A DNA stretch of 64,000 nt from the NCBI GenBank assembly GCA_023362775.1, contig JALMGJ010000008.1, positions 40,153,501 through 40,217,500 on the forward strand. The letters run 5' to 3'. The notes under the pieces are model-generated. The model made no database searches, was not told where the DNA came from, and saw only the letters and a list, made by a program, of their open reading frames with translations. Below, piece by piece: positions 10,037 through 19,827 of this stretch. Position numbers and translations under genes: made by a program. The stretch is from Charina bottae (taxonomy: Eukaryota > Chordata > Lepidosauria > Squamata > Charinaidae). The first letter of the stretch is position 1. Each line of letters opens with the position of its first letter.

Positions 10037-10476
10037 AGCCAGTTTGGTCTAGTGGTTAAGGCTAGAAACCAGGAGACTGAGAGTTCTAGTCCCGCCTTAG
10101 GCATGAAAGCTGGCTGGGTGGCCTTGGGCCAGTCCCTGTCTCTCAGCCCTGGGAAGGAGCCAATGGCAAACCAGGAGTCAGTGAGTTCTAGTCCTGCCTT
10201 AGGCATGAAAGCCGGCTGGGTGGCCTTGGGCCAGTCCCTGTCTCTCAGCCCTAGGAAGGAGCCAATGGCAAACCAGGAGCCTGAGAGTTCTAGTTCCGCC
10301 TTAGGCATGAAAGCCAGCTGGGTGACCTTGGGCCAGTCTCTCTCAGCCCAACTCACCTCACAGAGTTGTTGTTGTGGGGAAAATAGGAGGAAGGAGTATT
10401 AGGTATGTTCGCCGCCTTGAGTTATTTATAAAAATAATAAAGGCGGGATAGAAAATAAATAAATAAATAAATAAAA
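10037..10476 (+). mobile_element. tRNA-derived SINE with about 3 tandem internal units of 102 bp
   Basis: The head is GAGCCAGTTTGGTCTAGTGG. Body units start at about 10081, 10182 and 10284 (GAGTTCTAGTCCCGCC and variants). The tail is CTCACCTCACAGAGTTGTTG, then GCCGCCTTGAGTTATTTATA, ending in (ATAA)n. It is the same family and the same tandem unit as 2165-2816, in the opposite orientation. The 116-codon open frame is produced by the in-phase repeat. Confidence 0.8.
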
Positions 10477-10479
10477 CCT

Positions 10480-11875
10480 CTGTGTGTTTTGATAAAGACA
10501 TTTCATCAATGCAGGACATTTCCTAGGTTTTAATCAGGTATCAGTTTAGATTGCTGGTGTATTTACAGTCTTATAAAGCATGCTTCTTGATTGCACCACG
10601 GCCAAGTTTAATTGCATTTGTGTTGTGCTTCCAAGTGATTCCTGTGATGTTATTTTTTTTTTTTTTTGGTCTGGAAGGCCAAGCTGTAAGAGAGCCATAG
10701 CGAGAGAGGGGTGTATAAGCACTTGGCCTAACATTGGCTGTGAAGGGTGTTAACCTTTACATCAGTCTTCCACAACCCGGTGCCCTTCAGGTGGGCTGCA
10801 TATTAACCCCATCATCCTAAATCAGGAGGGCCTTAGGAATTATGGGGTTTAAAAACTGGAGAGCACAAGGAAGGTTGGGAAAAACTGAGGTAGATGATGT
10901 TCAACCCTATCTGGTTTGGGGCAAATGAATTTGCCTTGATTAGATTCTGTGCAGGAGTAGAGTTTCTGTTCACACCGATGTGGATTCATCAAGGGAAAAA
11001 AAAACAGTTGAGTAAGTGCAGTTGCATGAAGACCAATCCAAATAGCACGCAAAAATGGTTGGAGGTGGCAGAACCCTCAAACTAAGGGTAGACAATTTGT
11101 TGAGGACCAGGAACACCAACTTAGCTCTCCCATAGCATGGAGGGCTGCAGGTGACACCATAGGAAGGGCGATGTGCCATAACAGCAAGGGACACTTTTCT
11201 GGGAGAGGGAATGGGGAATGATTTGCTCCCATTTCTACCCTTAATTCCCCCAACCCTCCATAGCTCAAAATCAATCCAGGTGGGCAATTTTTCAAGATGT
11301 GTGTGTGTAGAAATTGGAACAGTTTGGCCCCCAGAAATATCCTGCTCCTATTTCTACTTTATTATAGAGGACCTCCCCCCTTCTGAAAATTGGTGGTAGG
11401 CTTTTGGGGTGCTGGGAGGCCAAGAGTTCCTTACTTACTGCTGCTCTAAATGTTTGGCTGTAGAATACTTTCTTCCACTGTGTAACTGAAACCCGTTTTC
11501 CCATTGTTTATTTTCAGCCCTGCTTCGGTTGTATGGTCACAATTGCCATCTTGACTTTTTTGACCTCCTCTGCAGATGGCCTGGCTGAGCATTGCCCTCT
11601 CAAATGTCACCAGGTGAGATTCCTTCAACTTTGTATAACTTACTATGAGAAATTCCTAGTTTTCTGGTGTGGTCTAACAGTGCTCCCTGAAGCATCTTCA
11701 CCCTATTCTAAGAGGTCTGAACCTATAGAATTTGTCTTTTGTTTCTTCAGAAAACCTCTCCCAAATCCTGCATTTTAGAAAATGACACAAGTGATTAAAA
11801 TTAGTTCGTGCCTTTATCATTCAACCACAACATGGATTCTGCCTACTAGATAATTTCTGATTTGTTGCTAGACCC
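10480..11875. other. Unannotated stretch with one probable MITE
   Basis: Positions 10766-10868 (CAGTCTTCCACAACCCGGTG at one side, GGAAGGTTGGGAAAAACTGA at the other) look like a decayed MITE of the palindromic class. There is a T-run at about 10651-10667. I see no host exon; the short open frames have no recognisable domains. Confidence 0.35.
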
Positions 11876-11884
11876 AAGACCTCA

Positions 11885-12130
11885 GCGATGGACCATTTTT
11901 GTTTCCACCAAGGAGAAAACCACACCCCCACCAACACTGGCAGGGCAAGCTAGTGTATATAAACAGGGAGCAAACCCCACATTCAGTAGCACTGATGATG
12001 TTACCTAGTTGGGTGATGAAACATCTGCAAGCAAACAACCAAGCTCAGAGAGCACCAAGCTCTCCACATTTTTGCTTCATTGAGCAAAGCAACGAAGAAG
12101 TCTCTCCAAAGAGAATTATCTAGTTATACA
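11885..12130 (+). mobile_element. Penelope-like element fragment with hammerhead-like core
   Basis: The segment contains CACTGATGATGTTACCTAGT and AACAACCAAGCTCAGAGAGC, a combination I recognise as the abundant reptile Penelope-like terminal repeat. It includes a hammerhead-type core, annotated separately. No GIY-YIG or RT coding sequence remains. Boundaries are approximate. Confidence 0.55.
11987..12028 (+). ncRNA. Vestigial hammerhead ribozyme-like motif
   Basis: The invariant box CTGATGA lies at 11992-11998 and GAAAC at 12018-12022. Between them TTACC and GGTGA can pair as stem II (one T-G wobble) with a short loop. GCA at 11989-11991 can pair with TGC at 12026-12028 as stem I. The expected minimal stem III/cleavage sequence ACGTC reads ACATC here, so this copy is probably inactive. 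Penelope-like elements are known to carry minimal hammerhead motifs; the assignment here is inference. Confidence 0.5.
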
Positions 12131-12159
12131 AAGATGAAGGAAGGTCACCTGGTGACCTT

Positions 12160-13355
12160 TGCAAGGGCAATGGTTATTCAACCTGACTGGGGGCAGCCAA
12201 TCAGAAGCAACTTACTGGAGAACTCTTGAAAGAAGGGGTCTGCTATGCACCCCCATCTTGTAGCATTTGCTACTGCAATTGATTTCTTAGGGCTGTGCAG
12301 ACTTCAGATTTGAAAAGAGAAATGGGACTTGGAGCACCTGTCCAAACCCAGCATCCCTTCCTGGCTGCCCTCCTGCTGTACAATCCTGGGGAAGGTGTTT
12401 TGGGTAGGTGCTACATGCACAGCCACAGTATTTACACACTGAATCTACTTGACTCGGGGGGCCAAGCAAGGGAAACAAAAAAACAAGAAATATTATTCCT
12501 TCCTAAATATAAATATAAATGAAATCCATACATTTCCTTGTCTAGTCACTTCAAACCAGCACCAACAGGATGGCCTGAAAACCCTTTGGCGAATGCCCAA
12601 ACTAAATGCGGTAGGCTTTCAAGGGAAAGTTGCTTTGGAGCAACCACTGAGCACCCATCTGCTCGTTTTCTCCAGATGGGTTTGATACACAGCTGGACTA
12701 ATCATAATTCCTTGCATTTGTATCCTGCTCTTCAGCTAATATTACAAAGCTCAAATAGAACACATGACACCAAATGGCTTAAATGTGCAACCTACAGATG
12801 TGACTTTCTGTGTGTTTTGTTAGCATTCCAGTCCTGTTTTGGCTGTGGTTTCGGGATGAAGATTGGATGACAATCGTGAGTAGTGTTGGGCAAAGTATTT
12901 GAAAGGGATGCTTTACAAAACGCCTTGACTGGAGTAAAATATTCTCGAAGCAGGGAAGTAGATGTGTCACTGGAAGTCTTGGCCCAACTGCTTCCAAGCC
13001 ATGTCTTGCTTGTTGGCACGCAAGTGTGCAGGTGTGCACATACAGAGACAACACTCATGCTGGGACTGCCAGTAAAGCAAAGCAAAGCAAAGCAGCTGTG
13101 TGCCCACACAAATGTAAAGAGGATTGAAAATACTTTCCAAGCAGCCAAGATGATGTGGCTGCTTTAATGCTTCAAGGAGGAAGGCTGTGTGTGTGTGCCT
13201 GCTTGCACCACAGCACTTTGATAAATTTCTCTCCAATGCTTTTCATCACCTTAATAGCTAATTCATGACTGACCATTGTAGGAAGCAATTTAGGACCATA
13301 TTCCTGCTGATTCTCAGACCCCTCCCAGAACTGGTTTGTTCTATTTATAGTTCTG
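12160..13355. other. Unannotated region
   Basis: No gene or repeat family is recognised apart from a short (AAAGC)n run near 13076-13094. Many overlapping open frames of 60-118 codons occur on both strands without domains or splice-site context. Confidence 0.35.
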
Positions 13356-13359
13356 GTTG

Positions 13360-13492
13360 TTTTAGTCTGGGCTGCCTGTTTATTTGTGTTTTAACTGTTT
13401 TAATTGGTTTTTTGGATTTTGGGACCTGCCCAGAGTCTGGTGGAGTGGGTGGCCATAACAAATTTAATACATTAAATTAAATTAAATATAAC
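13360..13492 (+). mobile_element. Decayed L2-type LINE 3' tail
   Basis: TTTTAACTGTTTTAATTGG, then CTGCCCAGAGTCTGGTGGAG and an AATTAAATTAAAT tail correspond to the 3' untranslated end of the L2 family seen at 31162-33121, with many substitutions. Confidence 0.55.
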
Positions 13493-13760
13493 TATCATAG
13501 CTATTTGCAGTTCAAAATCAAAAAAGAAGGGTAGGTAATGAACCAGGTCTTTGAAAACTTACTTTGAAAACTTACTGGATTTGTCTATTGTAAAGAGTTT
13601 TTACTTGCAATAGATAATCTGCTTTAAAGGGGCATCTGGGTATCAACAGATACCTGGATCAGTGTTTCCCAACTGGGATGATTTCTACTGATATGGACTT
13701 AAACTCCCAGAATTCCTCACTCAGTGGGGCCATTGCTGAGAATTCTGGGAGTTGAAGTCT

Positions 13761-13960
13761 TTGTTGTTGTTTATTCATTCAGTCGCTTCCAACTCTTCGC
13801 GACTTCATGGACCTGCCCACGCCAGAGCTTCCTGTCGGCCGTTGCCACCCCCAGCTCCCCCAAGGTCGAGTCTGTCACCTCCAGAATAGAATAGAATAGA
13901 ATAGAATAGAATAGAATAGAATAGAATAGAATAGAATAGAATAGAATAGAATAGAATAGA
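13761..13960 (-). mobile_element. Bov-B subfamily B 3' stub with (AATAG)n
   Basis: About 120 bp of the Bov-B subfamily B 3' end (GTTGTTTATTCATTCAGTCG onwards) is followed, at its 5'-truncated side, by about 16 copies of AATAG. The whole is flanked by an exact 11-bp TSD, AGTTGAAGTCT (13750-13760 and 13961-13971), so the pentanucleotide array lies inside the inserted DNA. Confidence 0.88.
13882..13960. repeat. (AATAG)n pentanucleotide microsatellite
   Basis: There are roughly 16 units, near perfect. The array begins exactly where related Bov-B copies read CCAGAATACC (compare about 45136-45145), so it appears to have grown from the AGAATA of the element itself. Confidence 0.92.
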
Positions 13961-14013
13961 AGTTGAAGTCTATCCATCTGGAACTTTCACAGGTTGGGAA
14001 ACCCTGGCCTAGA

Positions 14014-14397
14014 TCCTGCCTGTTGAGATGCCATGGAAATGAGCACAGCCAAGATGGGACCTCCTCTCAGCTATTTTGGTGCTGCAACTCTAGCAGTAGG
14101 ATTGTGGCTTTACATGATTTCTGAAAATCAAGAGTTGTACATTGCAGGCTTTGGCATACTTTGGCTGGCAAGTGGAGGGAGAAGTCACAGCTCAGAATGG
14201 CCAAAGAGCAGTGGTTTTTTTTTCTTCTTGTTGTAAAAGGGTGTGTACTTGTCTGGTTGGGTTTAGCATACGTATTCTGCAATGAGTTTCTGTTTTCTTT
14301 ATGAGAAGAACATTTTCATAACCTATAGGGCCTGTCCATGCTACTAGGAAGGCAGCTGGGTGGAGAGAAAAAGCATGTGTGTAATTCGTTTCAATTT

Positions 14398-14460
<63 letters not shown>

Positions 14461-15126
14461 TGTGTGTTTGAATTTCAGAGTTTCATAGGATTAACAGCTG
14501 GGATGCATCACCCTTGTCATCCAGATAGCCGGTTTTGGTAAGAGCCACAGAAAAAGGGGAAAAGGAAATAATTCTAAGGTGCAAAGGTTTAAGTTCAAGC
14601 AACTTCTGAACATGCAGAGGGTTATTTTAAAATGCATCTCATATTATGCCTTTTTGAGGCTGTGATCCCAGTCTATTTAGAATTACTTATAAGTAATGTC
14701 ATTTTAATTTGATTTAAAGCTGACCTGGGAATCCAGATGTGTCCATGAGCAGCCAACAGAGAAACCTTTGAAGCAATTCTGAGTCTCTCTTAATGTTGAT
14801 AGAATTCAGTTCGGGACCATTGCATTCACATAGAATGTTCTGATCCTCTTCTTAGAGACGCTGTAGCCCACTCTTTCTCAAACTGTATGTCTGGACTCAC
14901 GGCTGGGTCTCTGCCTGGCTTCAGAACCTAATCTTTCTCCTCTGCTTGTTTTTGTTGGAGGAAGGAAGATGAGTTGAAGCCAAATGGCCTGAAGGAGTGG
15001 TGAAGAAATTAGAAAGTAATCAACAGGTTGATATTTTTTAAATAGAATTGTGGAGTTAGGCTTATCAAGTCCAACCTTCTCAGCCTCCTCAATGCACGAA
15101 TCCAAGTTAAAGCATCCATCCATCCA
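14014..15126. other. Unannotated region with a (TC)n(TG)n microsatellite
   Basis: The compound microsatellite at 14400-14466 has about 20 TC units followed by about 11 TG units. No gene or transposon was identified in the remainder. Confidence 0.4.
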
Positions 15127-15146
15127 TTCATCCATAGTAAAGGTAG

Positions 15147-15460
15147 GTAAAGGTTTTCCCCTGCAGAGTCGTGTCCGACTCTAGGGGGCAGTGCTCATCT
15201 CTGTTTCTTAGCCGAAGAGCCAGCGCTGTCCGAAGACGCTTCCGTGGTCATGTGGCCGGCATGACGCACGCGGAACGCTGTTAGCATCCCACCAAAGTGG
15301 TACCTATTTCTCTACTTGCATTTGCATGCTTTTGAATTGCTAGGTTGGCAAGAGCTGGGGCGAGTGCAGGAGCTCACTCCGTCACACGGCGCTCGGGTCT
15401 TGAACCGCCAACCTTCCAATCGACAAGCCTGTCATCTTAACCACTGAGCCATCATGTCCC
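15147..15460 (-). mobile_element. Sauria-type SINE flanked by (ATCC)n
   Basis: The tail GTAAAGGTTTTCCCCTGCAG contains GTCGTGTCCGACTC, and the reverse-complement head ends at CCACTGAGCCATCATGTCCC. An (ATCC)n array of about 12 units lies at 15461-15508. An exact 20-bp direct repeat lies immediately left (15127-15146) and again at 15599-15618, so the duplicated site encloses the SINE plus about 140 bp on its head side. Confidence 0.8.
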
Positions 15461-15508
15461 ATCCATCCATCCATCCATCCATCCATCCATCCATCCATCC
15501 ATCCATCC
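15461..15508. repeat. (ATCC)n tetranucleotide microsatellite
   Basis: About 12 near-perfect ATCC units follow directly on the head end of the minus-strand SINE. A short run of the same unit precedes the SINE at 15112-15130. Confidence 0.9.
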
Positions 15509-16076
15509 AAATTCTAGGTTGTCTGGTTCCAAAACAACATAGATGGCTATTTAGCCTTTGTTTGTACACATATAGGGAAGGTGAGCTCTCAGAGTGCTTT
15601 CATCCATAGTAAAGGTAGCCATTTCCAGCTTCTTTTCTCAAAGCTAAACATCTTCAGTTTCTTCTTCAAACTCCTGTCACAGCATCACAGAATCCTAGAG
15701 CTGCAAGGGTCATGCAGCTGATCATCTTTGCAGCTCTTCTTTGCACCTCTTTCAGTTTGTTTGAATGATTCTTTAGCTGGATGGGGTTTTGTTGTTACTG
15801 TTAACATTCTCATAAAATTAGAATGACAGTTGCCTTATGTGATAATTGCCCTGCTTTTTGGCTCTACCACAACTCTTGTCATTTTGTGAGTGGTTAGCCT
15901 TGTGATTTTCAGCCATCTCCGATGGATCCTATGTAGAAAGTTTGGGAAACCCAGGCACAGTTCAATGAAAACAAACTTCAGAGGGTGAAGTTTCATGCTG
16001 TTGAACTGGAGTTAATTAGCCAATTTAATATTGCAGAGTAAGGTCTCAGCAAATCCTGAGAATTGTTCTTTGTGTG

Positions 16077-16738
16077 TGTCCTGTCCCAGCCCAATCACAC
16101 ACAATACACCAGAGAGGCAGTTGTAAAACTTTACTGAGAAACTTGTGAAGTAAACTTGTGAGAAACTTGTGTGGTAAACTTGTGAGGTAATGAACAGGCG
16201 ACAAGGGAGTGTGAGCGCAAACACACACACTCTACAAAAACAAGCCCCAAAAGTCCCACGAGCTTCCCTTAAGGGAGTTTCACATTCAAAACATGATTAG
16301 TCAAGTGAGTCCAAGAATCAAGAGTCAGGTCACAAGGTTTTCCGATCAGGAATCCAGGCACATGGAGTCCGATAAGCAGACAGTTGTCCCCAACGAACAG
16401 TCTGGGCTTGCGGCTCCCTTTTTATAGAGGCAGACCCGGGTGGAGCTCATTTAGGAGGGCGGGGCCACTTTCTCGCACGTGGCCTTGCCGACCTCTGCTG
16501 TTCCTCCCTCCTTTCTGCTCTACTTTCTCGAGCAGCGGGAGGGGGCGGCAGCTCTGAGTCTTCGTCCTCACCAATCAGCGGCGCCTGTGCCTGCTGCTCG
16601 CTGACCAGCCCCGCCTCCTCTGACTGCTCAGGCGGCTGTTTATCTAGAGCTGTCTGCTCGCCCTCCATCTCTACATCAGAGGCTGGCCGCCCGTCCTCCT
16701 CGTCTGACTCTGACTCCGAGCCCGAACCCCCCATGACA
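16077..16738 (-). mobile_element. Solo LTR of an LTR retrotransposon
   Basis: On the minus strand the sequence begins TGTCATGG and ends GGGACAGGACA. It is flanked by 5-bp duplications (GTGTG at 16072-16076 and 16739-16743 on the plus strand), though these sit in GT-rich DNA and are weak evidence alone. A TATA-like CTATAAAAAGG (minus strand, around 16425) and a later AGTAAA polyadenylation-like signal give the U3-R-U5 layout. No internal gag, pol or env sequence is adjacent, so this is a recombined solo LTR. The superfamily cannot be fixed. Confidence 0.7.
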
Positions 16739-16761
16739 GTGTGTGTGTTTACACTTTTCAT
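16447..16761 (-). other. Acidic open frame within the LTR U3 region
   Basis: A frame of up to 104 codons runs through the U3 part of the LTR. The LTR-derived part starts MGGSGSESESDEEDG and is Ser/Glu/Asp-rich, then Arg/Pro-rich at the C terminus. It sits upstream of the TATA-like box, so the LTR's own transcript would not carry it. It is probably non-coding; readthrough transcripts could expose it. Confidence 0.3.
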
Positions 16762-17036
16762 TGGCTATTTATCTCCAGTGGTGTTAGTTGAAATGTGTCA
16801 CACACTAATTGAATCAGATATTTATTAGACTGTATTTTTAGCAAACTGTTCCCTGCATAGCCCTGGGCCACACCTACTGCTGCTATCATTTATGTTGCTT
16901 GACCTTTTGGCATTGCTTAATTTAAAGTATAGTCTTGTTATTTCCCTCTGTATAAAGGTGTATTTTCCTATCAAATGGACTATTTACGTAGCACAACTGA
17001 TGAAGCAGTTCCTAACAGCACACAGATGCTTTTTGT
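16744..17036. other. Short unannotated region
   Basis: AT-rich DNA between the solo LTR and an RTE fragment. I see nothing in it. Confidence 0.4.
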
Positions 17037-17335
17037 CATAATTGATTGACTGATTAGATGCCATCAAGTTGGTGTCATCTCTTAGCACCTACATAAATAG
17101 ATTTTCTCCAGGGTGATCTGTCTGTAATTTAGTCCTTCAGGTCTTCCAATGATGCACTGATCGCTGCTGTAACTGAATCCATCTACTTGCTGCTGGTCAT
17201 CCTCTTCTCTTTCCTTCCACCTTTCCCAGCATTATAGACTTCTCTAGAGAGATAGGTGTTCACATAATATGTCTGAAGTAGGATAATTCAAGCCTGGTCA
17301 TTTTTGCCTTGAGATTGTCGTAATTAGGAATGTGG
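17037..17335 (-). mobile_element. RTE/Bov-B subfamily C 3' end, decayed
   Basis: Starting ATTGATTGACTGATTAGATGCCATCAAGTTGG-like, it resembles 30364-30694 along its length, including CTGCTGGTCATCCTCTTCTC and AGTAGGATAATTCAAGCCTG. It is a 5'-truncated, substituted copy without a usable frame. Confidence 0.7.
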
Positions 17336-18600
17336 TAAAATAATTTATACATGTAGCATCTCTCCAAGAACAAAGCGCTAATGAAGGTGAAGGTTCGGGG
17401 CTTACAAAAAAAAATCAAAATCTGAATTCAGAACCCTTCCCATATGGTTTGTCCATCATGGTTAGGAATTCTAGAATGTACTGGCTCAGTGCACTTGGAG
17501 AACGTGGCTATAGAAGCATTCTCCAAATAGAATTAATCACCAATCCTCACATCTATATATTTATTCAACTTGTATGTTAGTAACACTATGACATCAGCCT
17601 TTCTTAGCTGGGCTGTCTTTTTTTGCAATCTTCCTCCTTTTGCCTACTTGAAACACACACACAAATTACTTTTCAATCATCAGTGCTTTTATGATCATGC
17701 GGTTAATAAGTTTGTGCTGTAATTTAACCCCCCGCATCAATTCTACTTTCTTTCTTTACCCCTACAGGCAAAGACATGGTTTTTGCTGTAATTTAACCAA
17801 CTTCAAAAGCATTGATTTATAGGGCATAAGTAAGAAGACACAGAACACACCTTGAAGAAATAATTTCCATATCTTTGGAAGTTTTAATTTTGTTTACTTT
17901 TATTTAATCTCTTGATTTCTCAGATTTTCTTATGCTGTTCTCTTTGTATGTGTGTGTCTTCCCACTTTTGGATGATATCTGCCCCCATTCCATGGATTTT
18001 GTCACATTTTAGGTTTTTATTACTTTAAGATCAGAGTTGTCAGAAAGCGAGAGCAATAGAAATGATCTGAAGGAATTGCAGAATGTAATTTCCATTCAAC
18101 ACCTATCTAATGAAATCATTATCAAACTGTGCTTAGTGTGTTTAGGATTTCACTGAAGATAACAGCTCAGCTTTGAAACCTCCTTTATGCTGGTCTTTAG
18201 CCGTAATAAAGTTTTTCTTTGTTTGAAACCTCCCACTGTCTTTATTCACCAGATGACTGAGTACATCTGAGCCACAGGGAAGGTAAATAAATCAATCCCA
18301 CATATGATTGTAATTGATCAACTAGCAGAAAGGTTTACCTTACTAAATATTGTAGCTGCGTTACAACAGATAATTAATTCTCTGAGAGAAAAATAATAAC
18401 AAAGGCATTTAATTTTCAGCTTTCCTCTTCGGCCTGTTCTTTGGAAAGATGTTGAGAAGGGCCAACCCCTCAGAGCAATGAGGCTTTGTCCATTTTTAGG
18501 AGTGTAATCTCAATTGTCTTAACAGCTGGAAGGGACTATTTTCTGCTCTGTCATTCAGAAGGCATGTTGGAGAAAGATACCACCTTTCCTATAGAATGAC
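17336..18600. other. Unannotated AT-rich region
   Basis: No exon and no identifiable repeat is visible. It is rich in A/T runs, and no open frame above 60 codons crosses it. Confidence 0.4.
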
Positions 18601-18604
18601 TACT

Positions 18605-18838
18605 TTTTTTCTTCTTTTGGTGCCTTTGAGTCATTGTTGACTCCTGGCAACTGCCTGAACAAATCCCTGCAGTTTTCTTGGCAAGATTTCAGAAGCAGTT
18701 TTCCCTTGCCTTCTTCCCAGGAGTAAGAAAGATGGACTGGCCCAAGGTCACCCAGCTGGCTTTGTGCCCAAGGCAAAACTAGAACACATGGTCTTCTAAT
18801 TTCTAGCTCAGTGCCTTAACCACTACACCAAACTGTTC
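18605..18838 (-). mobile_element. tRNA-derived SINE, long-tail variant
   Basis: GGTGCCTTTGAGTCATTGTTGACTCCTGG at one side and CTTAACCACTACACCAAACTG at the other mark a single-unit copy of the SINE family seen in tandem form at 2165 and 10037. This variant keeps the segment reading GCAGTTTTCTTGGCAAGATT, which the tandem copies lack. Confidence 0.75.
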
Positions 18839-18839
18839 T

Positions 18840-19762
18840 GTTCTTGTTTACTACCAGGAGCCAAAACAGGAACTCCACAGCCTTGATACCATGGCCCCAA
18901 ATAGTCTGCCGGCCAGCTGCTCAATCAGTTGGGTCCAATGTAAGCATTACAGGAATGGTGGCAAGTGAAGTACTCTGCTTGCCATCACTTCAAGGATCTG
19001 AAGTTATTTCCTACCAAAAGGCAGTGATGGAGGCAGAGAATGTGAATACCTGGTTGATAAACATCCAATGTTGGAGACTTTCACTTCACATCCAACCGTT
19101 TATTGGATGCTGATGCCTGCCTCTTCTCATCCCTAGTGCTCATGTGATGAGTATGGGTAAAGATGGAATTCCTAGCATCCAATGATGGTGGTTGGTAGCC
19201 TAGCAAAGCTTTTGATTGGATAAAGGTTTTGAAAAGTGGCATACAGTAGGCCCTTCCCAGTTAACAAGCTTTTTAGGCTACCTTCTTCTCTGGACCTTCT
19301 CATCCATTGCAAACGTCTTGAGGTGTGCTCTGTTATTGAAGTACAATGAGATTCTCCATTGTCTTTCCTGCTCATGTGTCTTGTTCTGGGGGCATGATTT
19401 GGCCATGTAGCTAGGGATATGAGTGATGATTTTGTTTCTTGTCTCTAATCGAGTTAGCTAATAAATTGATTAAATAAATACATAAATAAAAGTGTTACTT
19501 TATTAAAAATCTGTGCTCTTCAAGATTTAACTCATTACATTTGTCTGTTGGCGATTGGCAATATATCACCCAACAGAAACCTGGAAGAAGAGCAATTGTA
19601 ACTAGGGAAATGAAATTTATTTTGCGTCATACTTCTAGATGGGAGTTTATGACCATAATTATGTCTTATAAGCATAATTATGTCATTTAATCATTTGTAA
19701 AAAAAATCACTTGACTGTTCTAGACTGGCAGCCTGTTGGGTTCCCTCCTCCTATATTGTTGC
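18840..19762. other. Unannotated region
   Basis: No recognised gene. A TAAATAAATACATAAATAAA tail-like run at 19465-19488 may be the end of a LINE fragment too decayed to place. Confidence 0.35.
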
Positions 19763-19827
19763 ATTATGCATCATCATCATTGGCGATCACTCGTAGCCGA
19801 GTAAGATTGTCTTCCAAAGGTAAAATT

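Larger units (their letters stand above)
13660..14005. mobile_element. Palindromic hAT-type MITE split by a Bov-B insertion
   Basis: The left end CAGTGTTTCCCAACTGGGAT and right end CAGGTTGGGAAACCCTG belong to the same family as 7360-7493 and 35693-35809. Flanks ACCTGGAT and GCCTAGAT match at 6 of 8. The right arm is interrupted by the 200-bp insertion at 13761-13960. Confidence 0.65.

Noticed and set aside
10030..10402. 108- and 116-codon open frames on opposite strands
   Set aside because: Both are translations of the 102-bp SINE unit, a multiple of three, not proteins.
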